Source: Psychromonas ingrahamii 37
GTDB lineage: Bacteria > Pseudomonadota > Gammaproteobacteria > Enterobacterales > Psychromonadaceae
Reading direction: 5' to 3'
NCBI RefSeq assembly: GCF_000015285.1
Contig: NC_008709.1
Location: 372,001 to 436,000, forward strand
DNA: 64,000 nucleotides
The notes under the pieces are model-generated. The model made no database searches and was not told where the DNA came from. It saw nothing but the letters and a program-made list of their open reading frames with translations. Positions 9,835 through 19,236 of the stretch are shown here, in pieces. A program made the position numbers and the translations under genes. The number at the start of each line of letters is the position of its first letter. Position 1 is the first letter of the stretch.

Positions 9835-11748
9835 GTGAATAAATTCTTACTACTGTGTTGCGGTTTTTTCTCTCTGACAAGTTTTGTCGCGGCTGATGAT
9901 CTCGATAAGCAAAGAGAGCTCTACTCTCAGGCTGTTGTTTTACAAGCACAAGGTGAGTGGGAGCAAGCACAAAAAACCGCAGCATTAATCGCTGAATATC
10001 CGTTAACTTACCTGCTTGAATTCGAGACTATTAAGGCACATTTTGCTACCAATAATGCAGCAGCGGTGCACGCATTTATTAACAACAACCCCAACCGCAG
10101 TCTTTCTTTAGATTTAGAAAGAGATTATTTACGCTTTTTAGCAAGAAATTACGCCTGGAAGGAATTTTTGGATTTTTATCCGCAATTGCCTAATAGTGAG
10201 GATCTCAAATGTAATTACTTCCAAGCAAAAATAAACCAGGGTAAGACGGAAGAAATTTGGCCTGAATTTAAAAAAACCTGGTTAACGGGAAGCTCCTTAC
10301 CGCCAGCCTGTGATAATGTTATTGCGGTTTACCGGGACAATAACACCCTTTCAGAAAAATTAGTTTGGCAACGTTTTAGCTTGGCTTATCAAAATAATTC
10401 CCCTGCATTAATGCGTTATTTAACTACTTGGATGAAAGGGGATAATAGGGTGCTCGCAACCCAATTATATGCGTTATATAAAAAACCTGAGAGCTTGCTG
10501 AACAGTGAATTATTTCAAAGTAGAACGCAGGCTAGTTTTCTATTTTTACAAATGAGTATTAAACGCTTAGCTCGAGTCGATCTGAATTCGGCAATGGATT
10601 TGTTTAATCGTTATGAGAAAAAAATCCCCTTTACTGCCTCTGAAAGCCAGACATTAAAAAAATATTTTGCATTACGAACCCTATTGTATGAGGTGGAGAG
10701 TCAACTGCCATGGTTAGATAAAGAGCTTGTCTCTTTAGATGATGACGGATTGTTTGAACTGCGAATTCGCTATGCAATAAAATTGGATAATTGGAAAGAT
10801 ATTGAATATTGGTTAAACGTCTTGCCGGAAAGGTTACAAGAAAAAGACAAATGGATATATTGGCAAGCGCGTGTATTAGAAAATAAAAAACAGCAGAAAC
10901 AAGCCGATAAACTCTATCTTAAGATTGCCGGGCAAAGACGTTATTATAGTTTTCTGGCGGCTCAAAAGCTGGGCCTTGATTATCAGCTTAATGCCAAGTT
11001 AGTCAGTGAAAAGAGTGACAGCTTAAAGATGAAAAAAGCAGATCTTGCTTATATTGGAGAGTTAGCATACCAAAAACACAATGCACTTTTAAAGCGGGAA
11101 TGGTATGCACTATTAAATAATAACGATAAAAATACACAACTGCAGTTAGGCTTGTACGCATACCAAAAGGGTTGGGCACATCTGTCTGTGATGGCCAGTA
11201 TTAACAGCAAGAGTTGGGATGCGTTGAATATACGTTTCCCCAAGGTAAAATCTGGCTTATTTGCAAATACGGCAAATCAATACCAATTGGAGCCAACTTA
11301 TATTTATGCTCTGACTCGTCGGGAGAGTGCTTTTGACGAGTATGCTCAATCTCGAGTGGGTGCCAGTGGTTATATGCAGCTGATGCCTGCGACTGCAAAA
11401 GAAACGGCGCAAATGATAGGCATGAAAGATTATAAAAATCAGGCACAGTTAAATGATGGTGCTATTAATGTGCAGTTAGGCACAGCCTATTTTGATATGT
11501 TATTAAAACGTTACAGTGGTAATCGAATCCTTGCTACAGCGGCTTATAATGCGGGTCCTCATCGCGTCGATAGCTGGAAAGGTAAAGCAGGGCAAAGCTT
11601 GGAGATGGACAGTTGGATTGAAACCATTCCCTATAAAGAAACGCGTAACTATGTAAAAAATGTATTAGCGTATAATGTTATCTACCAACACATTTTAGAT
11701 CAATCGCGAGAATTTTTTAATAAAACAGAACTTAATACGCGTTATTAG
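9835..11748 (+). CDS. slt: Soluble lytic murein transglycosylase
   Basis: Periplasmic enzyme that cleaves the MurNAc-GlcNAc bond of peptidoglycan with formation of 1,6-anhydromuropeptides. A signal peptide spans about residues 1-20 (ends SFVAA). The long alpha-superhelical U and L domains rich in Ala/Leu helices run to about residue 470, followed by the Slt catalytic domain: RRESAFDEYAQSRVGASGYM with the catalytic Glu in ESAF, then LMPATA and AAYNAGP. At 637 aa it matches E. coli Slt70. GTG start with GGAGAG eight bases upstream. It stands alone, followed by a convergent pilin gene. Confidence 0.95.
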   Translation: MNKFLLLCCGFFSLTSFVAADDLDKQRELYSQAVVLQAQGEWEQAQKTAALIAEYPLTYLLEFETIKAHFATNNAAAVHAFINNNPNRSLSLDLERDYLRFLARNYAWKEFLDFYPQLPNSEDLKCNYFQAKINQGKTEEIWPEFKKTWLTGSSLPPACDNVIAVYRDNNTLSEKLVWQRFSLAYQNNSPALMRYLTTWMKGDNRVLATQLYALYKKPESLLNSELFQSRTQASFLFLQMSIKRLARVDLNSAMDLFNRYEKKIPFTASESQTLKKYFALRTLLYEVESQLPWLDKELVSLDDDGLFELRIRYAIKLDNWKDIEYWLNVLPERLQEKDKWIYWQARVLENKKQQKQADKLYLKIAGQRRYYSFLAAQKLGLDYQLNAKLVSEKSDSLKMKKADLAYIGELAYQKHNALLKREWYALLNNNDKNTQLQLGLYAYQKGWAHLSVMASINSKSWDALNIRFPKVKSGLFANTANQYQLEPTYIYALTRRESAFDEYAQSRVGASGYMQLMPATAKETAQMIGMKDYKNQAQLNDGAINVQLGTAYFDMLLKRYSGNRILATAAYNAGPHRVDSWKGKAGQSLEMDSWIETIPYKETRNYVKNVLAYNVIYQHILDQSREFFNKTELNTRY

Positions 11749-11773
11749 CTCAGAGGTTATTTTTACAGGATCA

Positions 11774-11801
11774 GAAAGGCTTAATATTATCCAAGCCTTT
11801 C
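11774..11801. terminator. Hairpin between convergent slt and pilin gene
   Basis: GAAAGGCTT and its exact complement enclose a 10-base loop. It lies between two convergent stops, so it may end both transcripts, but there is no clear T run on either side. Confidence 0.45.
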
Positions 11802-11805
11802 ATGA

Positions 11806-12207
11806 TCACCAGCACTGATCATTGTTTGTATCCGATGCGTCATAATGTGCATTGTCCTGGTTGATCACTAAGGTGGTGCATTCAGCCTTATCATTTGCCT
11901 GCATTGTCCCCGCTTTAGCAACCGCTTTCATTGCATAAGTTGTACTTCCTGCTGAGATGATAGTAAAAGTATAATAGTTATGATTATCCGGTAGTCCGAC
12001 ATCGGCTGAGACCATTGAATAGTCTGGATTTAAAATATGCCAACTACTCTGTACTAACTGTGCTTTTTGCAACTCATTTTTGGCATCACTGCGATTTGCG
12101 TGAAGCGTATAGGATTTATAGGTGGGATAAGCAATACCTGCTAATATGCCGATAATCGCTATCACAACTAATAGTTCAACTAATGTAAATCCTTGAGCTT
12201 TTTTCAT
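11806..12207 (-). CDS. Type IV pilin-like protein
   Basis: Pilin or pilin-like subunit of 133 aa. The short leader MKKAQG is followed by [20 protein letters not shown], the prepilin peptidase site (G/F, with Glu at position 5 of the mature protein) and the hydrophobic alpha-1 helix. The globular part is short; two Cys (CTTLV and the penultimate residue) fit the C-terminal disulfide loop of PilE/PilA pilins. The ATG at 12207 is supported by GAGGTG seven bases upstream; an upstream in-frame start would put 25 residues before the leader. No other pilus genes are nearby, so whether it is a major or minor subunit is unclear. Confidence 0.85.
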   Translation of the reverse strand: MKKAQGFTLVELLVVIAIIGILAGIAYPTYKSYTLHANRSDAKNELQKAQLVQSSWHILNPDYSMVSADVGLPDNHNYYTFTIISAGSTTYAMKAVAKAGTMQANDKAECTTLVINQDNAHYDASDTNNDQCW

Positions 12208-12447
12208 AAAATCACCTCGCTGTATAATTCCCTGTGCAGGTAAGTGTAGGATGCTATCAACAAAGCGACAGGAGTCCTTCAAGCTTAAGGGATAATATGT
12301 GAAGTGTTACGATAGACCTAAAGGCAGCTGTTAATATAGCAAGTCGGTTATGAATGAAAGAATTTAAAACGGGTAATTGCTGAGAATAATATTCTCAGAT
12401 TTTCCTAAAGAATCGCCATAAAAAAATGACGTTTTCGATAGTGCGAA

Positions 12448-12900
12448 TTAATTAAATAAATTCTTAATAATATTCATCGTTTCCTGTATTTTTTTAGAGT
12501 TCGTAGGGGTTGTGAAGATAGTATCATCACCGGCGATATTGCCTAATATTCCCTCTGTTTTACCGATCGAATCTAATAAGCGAGCGATTAACTGAGCGGC
12601 ACCGGGACTGGTACGAATAACAATCATACTGTCATTGCGATCTATATCTAATACAAGGTTTTTTAATGGGCTTGTGATTATCGGGATACCCAGCTCAGCC
12701 GGTAGACAATAGAGCATTTCTTGTTTCGCATTACGTGTGCGTACTGCGCCCGATTTACTTAGCATGCGGGAAACTTTTGACTGATTAATATTATTAAAAC
12801 CAGCATTAACCAAGGCTTCTACTATCTCACCTTGAGAGCTAAAATGTTCTTTTTCTAATAATGCTTTGAAAAATGTCATTAATTCTGTTGATTGCTTCAT
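12448..12900 (-). CDS. argR: Arginine repressor
   Basis: Hexameric arginine-dependent regulator of arginine synthesis and uptake genes. Residues 1-75 are the winged helix with [18 protein letters not shown] as the DNA-reading segment; the C-terminal half carries the oligomerisation and arginine-binding motif GTS-like [14 protein letters not shown] and [10 protein letters not shown]. Length 150 aa is typical (E. coli 156). In many gammaproteobacteria argR is next to mdh; here an arginine-type binding protein gene is inserted between them. An ARG box lies in its own upstream region, so autoregulation is likely. Confidence 0.95.
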   Translation of the reverse strand: MKQSTELMTFFKALLEKEHFSSQGEIVEALVNAGFNNINQSKVSRMLSKSGAVRTRNAKQEMLYCLPAELGIPIITSPLKNLVLDIDRNDSMIVIRTSPGAAQLIARLLDSIGKTEGILGNIAGDDTIFTTPTNSKKIQETMNIIKNLFN

Positions 12901-12978
12901 TATTTATTCTTTTGAGTGTTTCAAGGGCGTAATAGTAATGAATATTAAGCATTTATCAACCCATTAATCTACAATTAA

Positions 12979-12996
12979 AATGCATAACTATTCAAT
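12979..12996. promoter_or_regulatory. Putative ARG box
   Basis: AATGCATAACTATTCAAT fits the 18-bp ArgR consensus (WNTGAATWWWWATTCANW) at all but two positions. A second half-site, TGAAT at 12939-12943, lies about 40 bp away. The location between argR and the divergent binding-protein gene suits control of both by ArgR. Assignment rests on pattern match only. Confidence 0.6.
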
Positions 12997-13108
12997 TTCA
13001 GAGCTGTGTTTAAAATAGACTGTCATTAAATGTTAAGATCGGTGTAGTATATATCATTTGCAATAAGTGTTTTAAACGTCTACAACGTGAATTTTTTGTT
13101 ATTAATAA

Positions 13109-13891
13109 ATGAATTGGATATTAAACAACATGCTTATTTTGCGCTTTTTTCTTTCAATATTTCTATTGTTTTCGCCCCTTACTGTCTTATCCTCGACAGC
13201 CGTTCCTAACGATAATATAAAAGTTCGTTTTGCGACCGATGCAAATTATTACCCTTTTGAATACTTAGATGAACAGCAACAGATTCAAGGTTTTGATATT
13301 GATATGGCTAAAGCGATTTGTAAAGCCGTTAATTTAACCTGCAGTTTTCACCATCAACGTTTTGAGAGCCTGCTACTGTCATTATCTTTCGCTCGTTTTG
13401 ATGCGGTTATTTCCGCTTTAGATATTACCAGCGAACGTTTAAAAACAGTGGGTTTCACCAATAGTTATTATGAAAATACGCCCGTCTTTATCAGTAAAAA
13501 ATCAGCTGAAGAACGTTTCTCAACGGTGGGCAAATTTATAGGTGTGCGTTCCAACTCATCCAACCAGGAATATTTAATTAAATATGAAAAAGAGAATAGT
13601 TTTATCATCTCTTATGTCACCTATTACGAAATTCTTTCGGATTTAAGTGCCGAAAAAATTGATGCGGCATTTGTCGATCAAGCGGTCGCATCGGAATTTT
13701 TAAAACAAAAAGATAATCGCATTCATTTTGACGTTCAGAAAATTAATTCTTCCCAGAGGAAATTATTTTCGCAAGGCTATGGTATCGCGATTCAAAAAGG
13801 AAATGTCATCCTGCAAAACCGCTTGAATTTGGGTCTTAAAATTATTACTGAAAATGGTACTTACCAAAAAATATATGAACGCTATTTTTAA
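13109..13891 (+). CDS. Arginine-type periplasmic amino-acid-binding protein
   Basis: Solute-binding protein family 3, closest in feel to ArtI/ArtJ. A signal sequence (about residues 1-30, hydrophobic core FFLSIFLLFSPLTVL) is followed by KVRFATDANYYPFEYLDEQ and GFDIDMAKAIC, the family's ligand-binding start, then FDAVISALDITSERLKTVGFT. Length 260 aa. Start is uncertain between ATG 13109 and ATG 13130; neither has a good ribosome-binding site. No permease or ATPase gene accompanies it, so it would have to work with a transporter encoded elsewhere. The shared ARG-box region with argR suggests arginine control. Confidence 0.85.
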   Translation: MNWILNNMLILRFFLSIFLLFSPLTVLSSTAVPNDNIKVRFATDANYYPFEYLDEQQQIQGFDIDMAKAICKAVNLTCSFHHQRFESLLLSLSFARFDAVISALDITSERLKTVGFTNSYYENTPVFISKKSAEERFSTVGKFIGVRSNSSNQEYLIKYEKENSFIISYVTYYEILSDLSAEKIDAAFVDQAVASEFLKQKDNRIHFDVQKINSSQRKLFSQGYGIAIQKGNVILQNRLNLGLKIITENGTYQKIYERYF

Positions 13892-14152
13892 ACCTGTCAC
13901 TTCACATCACAAATTAATAAACAAATCACCAAAAAAAGTTGTTTGGGGCTCCAGTTTCAGCTATCAAGCAACTCTTGCTGCTTTTCAAACTATTATTGTT
14001 TAAAAATAGCGTGACCTCACTTAATTTTATTTTTTATTATTATTATTCATATATCGCTCACAATTCATCAATATTTATTACATGCTTGCTGATTTTTCAT
14101 TAAAATGACCATTCACATTTATATCATTAATTAGATACATATTGGAGTCGTT

Positions 14153-15112
14153 ATGAAAATTGCTGTTCTTGGAGCCGCCGGTGGTATTGGGCAAGCACTT
14201 GCTTTATTGTTAAAACTTGATTTACCTGCAAATTCAATTTTATCACTTTATGATCTTGCTCCGGTTACACCTGGAGTTGCAAAAGATTTAAGCCACATCC
14301 CAACAAGTGTTAAAGTTGAAGGTTTTGCCGGTACAGATCCTACTGCAGCTATTGAAGGTGCCGATGTTATTTTGATTTCAGCAGGAGTTGCCCGTAAACC
14401 GGGTATGGATCGTTCTGATTTATTTAATATTAATGCTGGTATTATTAAAAACTTAGTTGCTAAGGTTGCAGAAGTCGCACCGGAAGCTTGTATTGGAATC
14501 ATTACCAATCCTGTTAATACAACAGTCGCAATTGCTGCTGAAGTGTTAAAAGCTGCAGGTGTTTACAATAAAAACAAATTATTTGGTATTACAACCTTAG
14601 ATGTTATTCGTGCCGAAGAGTTTGTCGCTGAGTTAAAAGGTTTACCTTCTGAAGATGTTCGAGTCAATGTTATTGGTGGTCACAGCGGCACTACTATCTT
14701 GCCAGTTTTATCGCAGATTCAGGGCGTTTCATTTACGGATCAGGAAGTGATCGACTTAACTTCTCGCATCCAAAATGCCGGCACAGAAGTGGTTGAAGCA
14801 AAAGCAGGCGGTGGTTCTGCAACGCTTTCGATGGCCTGTGCAGCTTCTCGCTTTGCTATTCAGCTTGTTCACGCTTTGTCAGGAAAACAGGGTATTATTC
14901 AAAATGCCTATGTAGACGGTGGCAATCCAGCTTCTCCTTTCTTTACTCAACCACTATTATTGGGTAAAAATGGCATTGATAAGGTATTACCTTATGGTGA
15001 ATTGAGTTCTTTCGAAGAGACCAAAAAAGAAGAAATGTTATCTGTATTACATGCTGATATTGAAATGGGTATTGATTTTGTTAGCAAAACGCTTGCAGCT
15101 GAAGTGAGCTAA
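14153..15112 (+). CDS. mdh: Malate dehydrogenase
   Basis: NAD-dependent malate/oxaloacetate interconversion in the TCA and glyoxylate cycles. The N-terminal [15 protein letters not shown] is the NAD-binding loop; [29 protein letters not shown] and the active-site [12 protein letters not shown] (catalytic His) are all present. Length 319 aa, a little more than E. coli Mdh (312). A GGAG site is seven bases before the ATG. Monocistronic, ending at an intrinsic terminator. It supplies the oxaloacetate needed by the glyoxylate shunt genes found 11 kb downstream. Confidence 0.97.
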   Translation: MKIAVLGAAGGIGQALALLLKLDLPANSILSLYDLAPVTPGVAKDLSHIPTSVKVEGFAGTDPTAAIEGADVILISAGVARKPGMDRSDLFNINAGIIKNLVAKVAEVAPEACIGIITNPVNTTVAIAAEVLKAAGVYNKNKLFGITTLDVIRAEEFVAELKGLPSEDVRVNVIGGHSGTTILPVLSQIQGVSFTDQEVIDLTSRIQNAGTEVVEAKAGGGSATLSMACAASRFAIQLVHALSGKQGIIQNAYVDGGNPASPFFTQPLLLGKNGIDKVLPYGELSSFEETKKEEMLSVLHADIEMGIDFVSKTLAAEVS

Positions 15113-15140
15113 GCAGCACGTCAGTAGTCAATTTTTTCTT

Positions 15141-15174
15141 AATGCCATCACTCCAGAGTCGATGGCATTTTTTT
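15141..15174 (+). terminator. Intrinsic terminator of mdh
   Basis: AATGCCATC pairs with GATGGCATT across an 11-base loop and is followed by a run of T. Confidence 0.9.
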
Positions 15175-15378
15175 AACCTCAATTTATTGATCAACAGAAC
15201 CTACGCTTCTTCCCTATAATTAGGAACCTTTTCCCCGATCATTGCCGCAGGGAAATCAGTCTCTGGTTAACCATTATTATATTTTGAAATAACAAATCTT
15301 ATTTTAGTGTTTCATCTGTGTCAATTAATTCTCTATAGTGTCGATATCGATCGAAAATTACATGAATAGAGTGCGACT

Positions 15379-16797
15379 ATGGATTACCTGCCAATTTTTA
15401 CCAAACTTGAAAACCGCCCATGCCTTGTTGTTGGCGGAGGAAGCATTGCTTGCCGAAAAATTCATTTATTGCTGAAAGCGGGAGCCGATGTGACAGTCTG
15501 CGCGCTGGAATTTAACCCCTCTTTATTAAAACAAGCTGCTAATAAGGAGTTGAAAATACTTGAGCAGGCATTTACTGAAGAGCTTCTGGAAAATAAATGG
15601 TTGGTCATTGCAGCGACCAATAAGAAACAGGTCAATGAGCATATCGCCACGGCCGCCCATGCAAAACAATTATTAGTTAATGTGGTGGGTCAAGCTGATA
15701 TTTCGAGCTTTATTCTTCCCTCAATTGTCGATCGCTCACCATTAGTTGTGGCTATTTCAAGCGGTGGTAAAGCCCCGGTTCTGGCGCGCTTGATTCGTGA
15801 ACGTTTAGAAACGTTATTACCCATGCATTTGGGTCGATTAGCGGCTATTTCTGCACAATTCCGTCACCGTGTTAAAGAAGTTATTAAAGTTGCTCCCTTG
15901 CGCAGGCGCTATTGGGAAAAACTTTTTGGCAATGGAATGCTTGCTAACCTATTGCAAAAAGGCCAAACAGAGAAGGCAATTGCTTTAATGGAGACGAGTC
16001 TGAGCGAAGATATTACTCAGGGAGATGTGGCTTTAGTTGGTGCCGGGCCTGGCGACCCCTCTCTTCTAACCTTAAAAGCATTACAATTGATGCAGCAGGC
16101 AGATGTTGTTTTATATGATCGTTTGGTTTCTTCAGATATTTTGGACTTAGTACGTCGTGATGCAGATTTAATTTCCGTGGGCAAAGCTGCCGGTAATCAC
16201 GAAGTAGAGCAGTCTCGAACTAATCAGATGTTAGTGGAATTTGCTCGAGAGGGTAAAAAAGTGGTGCGCCTTAAAGGGGGAGATTCATTTATTTTTGGAC
16301 GGGGAGGCGAAGAGCTTGAAGAGTTGGTTGAAGCAGGTATTGCTTTTCAGGTTGTTCCCGGTATTACCGCAGCCTCGGGTTGCAGTGCTTATGCGGGTAT
16401 TCCCTTAACCCACCGCGATTTTGCGCAGTCAGTGACCTTTGTGACCGGACACCGCAAAACTGACGGTGAGGAGCTTAACTGGCAGGCATTAGCGGCTCCT
16501 AACCAAACTTTGGTTGTTTATATGGGATTGATTCAGTCACAGGAAATTCAAACACAATTGCTCAGTCATGGGCGAGCCCCTGAAACCCCTGTCGCATTGG
16601 TTAATAAGGGAACGACTTCAGATCAACATGTGGTGATTGGTCAATTATCTGAATTGGAACAACTGGGCGGGGGGTTACAAGGCCCAACCCTGATGATCAT
16701 TGGCGAGGTCGTTAATTTGGCTGATAAACTCGCATGGTACCAGTCTGATAATAAACCCCCGCTTTCAAGGGATCCCTTTTTAGTAAACTTAGCTTAG
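15379..16797 (+). CDS. cysG: Siroheme synthase, trifunctional
   Basis: Makes siroheme, the cofactor of sulfite and nitrite reductases, from uroporphyrinogen III. The N-terminal half (about 1-205) is the precorrin-2 dehydrogenase/ferrochelatase with GGGSIACRKIHLLLKAGA for NAD and ISSGGKAPVLAR in the active site. The C-terminal half (about 212-460) is the SAM-dependent methyltransferase: VGAGPGDPSLLTLKAL, VLYDRLVS, LKGGDSFIFGRGGEE. Length 472 aa is that of the E. coli fusion. No cys or nir partner is adjacent. Confidence 0.96.
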   Translation: MDYLPIFTKLENRPCLVVGGGSIACRKIHLLLKAGADVTVCALEFNPSLLKQAANKELKILEQAFTEELLENKWLVIAATNKKQVNEHIATAAHAKQLLVNVVGQADISSFILPSIVDRSPLVVAISSGGKAPVLARLIRERLETLLPMHLGRLAAISAQFRHRVKEVIKVAPLRRRYWEKLFGNGMLANLLQKGQTEKAIALMETSLSEDITQGDVALVGAGPGDPSLLTLKALQLMQQADVVLYDRLVSSDILDLVRRDADLISVGKAAGNHEVEQSRTNQMLVEFAREGKKVVRLKGGDSFIFGRGGEELEELVEAGIAFQVVPGITAASGCSAYAGIPLTHRDFAQSVTFVTGHRKTDGEELNWQALAAPNQTLVVYMGLIQSQEIQTQLLSHGRAPETPVALVNKGTTSDQHVVIGQLSELEQLGGGLQGPTLMIIGEVVNLADKLAWYQSDNKPPLSRDPFLVNLA

Positions 16798-16824
16798 GAT
16801 TAATTGTTATAGCAAACTATATCA

Positions 16825-16866
16825 AAACGACTTAAAGATACAGAAATCTAGATCTTCAAGTCGTTT
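16825..16866 (+). terminator. Hairpin after cysG
   Basis: AAACGACTT/AAGTCGTTT with an inner AAGAT/ATCTT pair forms a long stem 27 bases after the cysG stop. There is no T run after it, so termination is only probable. Confidence 0.5.
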
Positions 16867-16959
16867 GGGCATTTGTTATTTAAAAAAGAGCTAACAGTAT
16901 CAATGACAGGCTGGGTTGCAGTTTGCTTACAGGCTGACTTAACAAGGTATAAGATAAGG

Positions 16960-18234
16960 TTAACCAGACTGTTTTTGAGCTAATGCCGCCAGCATATCTT
17001 TAGTGACAAGAGTAATTCCTTTCTCTGTAACACGAAAACCATTGGCTATATCTTTTTCTCTATCGTAACCAATAGATAAACCTGCCGGGATAAAACACTT
17101 AGTATCGACAATAACCCGGCGTAATTGACAGTGCTCACCCACATCGCTTCCACGCATTAATACAGAGTATTCAATATAACTATAGGAGTGCGCATGAACA
17201 CTTGAGTATAATAATGACTTGCAAATGGTTGCACCTGAGATTATACAGCCGCTGGCAACCGTTGAATCAAGCGCAGTGCCTCGTCTTATCTCATTGTCAA
17301 AAATAAATTTAGCGGGTGGCAGTTGTTCCTGATAAGTATAAATTGGGCTGGATGTGTCATATAAATCCAATTGCGGTGTAGGCTCTACGAGTTCCATATT
17401 TGCCTCCCAAAAAGAATCTAATGTACCAACATCTCGCCAGTAAGGCTGAAGGTTAGTATTTGGATCTTTGAAAGAAAAAGCAAAAACATCACACTCATCA
17501 ATGATTGACGGGATAAGATCATGGCCAAAATCATGACTAGAGCTTTCATTCTTATGGTCTTTTTTTAACTGTTCGAATAAAAATTTAGTATTAAAAACAT
17601 AATTACCCATTGAAGCTAAACATCGACCTGGTTTACCCGGTATTTCGTTAGGAACAGCCGGTTTTTCATTAAATGCAATAACCCTATTGTCCGCATCCAC
17701 CGTCATAACACCAAAGTTACCTGTCGCTTCTTCGACGGATGTTTCAATGCAGCAGACAGTCATCTCAGCTTTACTATTAACATGTTGAGCTAAGAGGGTA
17801 CGATAATCCATGCGATAAACATGATCGCCTGATAAAATTAAAATATGTTCAGGTTGTTGACTGCGAATAATATCCAAATTTTGGTATACAGCATCGGCCG
17901 TACCTTGATACCAATCCTCATTATGGCGTTGCGATGCGGGCAATATCTCAACAAACTCGGATGTTCTGCTTTTAAAATGCCCCCAGCCACGGTTAATATG
18001 ACGAATCAGAGAGTGCGACTTATATTGAGTTGCAACACCGACACGGCTAATTCCCGAATTGAGGCAGTTTGATAATGGAAAATCAATAATCCGGAAGTTA
18101 CCACCAAAGTAAACGGCAGGTTTAGCTCGCCAATTGGTTAACTCAAACAGTCGACTGCCACGGCCGCCCGCTAAAATAACTGCATAAGTATCCTGAGCAA
18201 GATGACTAAGAGAATTGTGATTATTGTGCCGCAT
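16960..18234 (-). CDS. glgC: Glucose-1-phosphate adenylyltransferase
   Basis: Makes ADP-glucose from ATP and glucose 1-phosphate, the committed step of bacterial glycogen synthesis. Hallmarks: [15 protein letters not shown] for the nucleotide, [27 protein letters not shown], and [19 protein letters not shown]; the C-terminal part is a left-handed beta-helix. Length 424 aa is normal. The ATG at 18234 directly follows GGGGTTAGGA, which is the last part of a 132-bp unit repeated five times upstream, so its leader and probably its promoter are amplified. glgA and glgB are not in the window. Confidence 0.95.
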   Translation of the reverse strand: MRHNNHNSLSHLAQDTYAVILAGGRGSRLFELTNWRAKPAVYFGGNFRIIDFPLSNCLNSGISRVGVATQYKSHSLIRHINRGWGHFKSRTSEFVEILPASQRHNEDWYQGTADAVYQNLDIIRSQQPEHILILSGDHVYRMDYRTLLAQHVNSKAEMTVCCIETSVEEATGNFGVMTVDADNRVIAFNEKPAVPNEIPGKPGRCLASMGNYVFNTKFLFEQLKKDHKNESSSHDFGHDLIPSIIDECDVFAFSFKDPNTNLQPYWRDVGTLDSFWEANMELVEPTPQLDLYDTSSPIYTYQEQLPPAKFIFDNEIRRGTALDSTVASGCIISGATICKSLLYSSVHAHSYSYIEYSVLMRGSDVGEHCQLRRVIVDTKCFIPAGLSIGYDREKDIANGFRVTEKGITLVTKDMLAALAQKQSG

Positions 18235-18235
18235 T

Positions 18236-18890
18236 CCTAACCCCTTTTACTTTGTAGGTCAAATAAATAGAGAACAATTAGTAGTAGCAGATAATACGCA
18301 TGGTACGATCGTGCTTTAATAACACTTTATGAAAGAGTGCGCTTAATAATAGTAGCGCACAGAATTTCCTAACCCCTTCTACCTTGTATATAAAATAAAT
18401 AGAGAGCAATTATTAGTAGCAGATAATACCCATGGTACGATCGTGCTTTAATAACACTTTATGAAAGAGTGCGCTTAATAATAGTAGCGCACAGAATTTC
18501 CTAACCCCTTCTACCTTGTATATAAAATAAATAGAGAGCAATTATTAGTAGCAGATAATACGCATGGTACGATCGTGCTTTAATAACACTTTATGAAAGA
18601 GTGCGCTTAATAATAGTAGCGCACAGAATTTCCTAACCCCTTTTACTTTGTAGGTCAAATAAATAGAGAACAATTAGTAGTAGCAGATAATACGCATGGT
18701 ACGATCGTGCTTTAATAACACTTTATGAAAGAGTGCGCTTAATAATAGTAGCGCACATAATTTCCTAACCCTTTCTAGCTTGTATATAAAATAAATAGAA
18801 AGCAATTAGCAGATAATACTCATAATGCGATCGCGCTTTAATAAATACTTTTTGAAAGAGTGCTATTAAGAATAGTAGCGGCACAGAATT
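18236..18890. repeat. Five tandem copies of a 132-bp unit forming the glgC leader
   Basis: Units start (CCTAACCCC) at 18236, 18368, 18500, 18632 and 18764; the first four are exactly 132 bp, the last about 127 bp and diverged. Each full unit contains the 8-bp palindrome ACGATCGT (18305-18312 in the first) with a GATC site, and a hairpin GTGCGCT/AGCGCAC (18337-18360 in the first). Read in the glgC direction each unit also holds TATTAT, a possible -10 element, and ends in AGGGGTTAGG, the ribosome-binding sequence used by glgC in the proximal copy. Units 1 and 4 are nearly identical, as are 2 and 3. No protein is encoded. Confidence 0.95.
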
Positions 18891-19186
18891 ATTGACAGGA
18901 TTCAGTGAATTAAAAAGAGTCCATTGTCATTTTATTGCAGTTTGCCATAGTGGTCTGGTTTCGATCATTTTCTTTGCGGTGCCAGCACTATAGTCAGGTA
19001 GAAGATGCGGGAAATTAATTGATTTGGTATTAGAGCATTAAAAAATAATGAAATGGCAGCGTCTGTCTTTAAAACAGAAAATGGAGGATAGGTGCTTGCT
19101 GTTGAAATAAAAGGCTGAAATTCGTCTGATGTTTTTGATCGGTTATCTGAAAAGCCTGCGCTATTAAACTCCGGAAGGTAATAAAT
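18891..19186. other. Unassigned spacer between repeats and putA terminator
   Basis: About 300 bases between the repeat array and the end of putA. No gene, hairpin or recognisable site was found. Confidence 0.6.
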
Positions 19187-19218
19187 AAACGTGGTTTTTA
19201 GCTCAAAAAACCACGTTT
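19187..19218. terminator. Intrinsic terminator of putA
   Basis: AAACGTGGTTTTT pairs with AAAAACCACGTTT across a short loop, 18 bases after the putA stop on the minus strand. It separates putA from glgC, which reads in the same direction. Confidence 0.85.
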
Positions 19219-19236
19219 ACTTTTACAAAAAAATAA

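Noticed and set aside
18236-18890. CRISPR array
   Set aside because: Units are contiguous 132-bp tandem copies without unique spacers and there are no cas genes.
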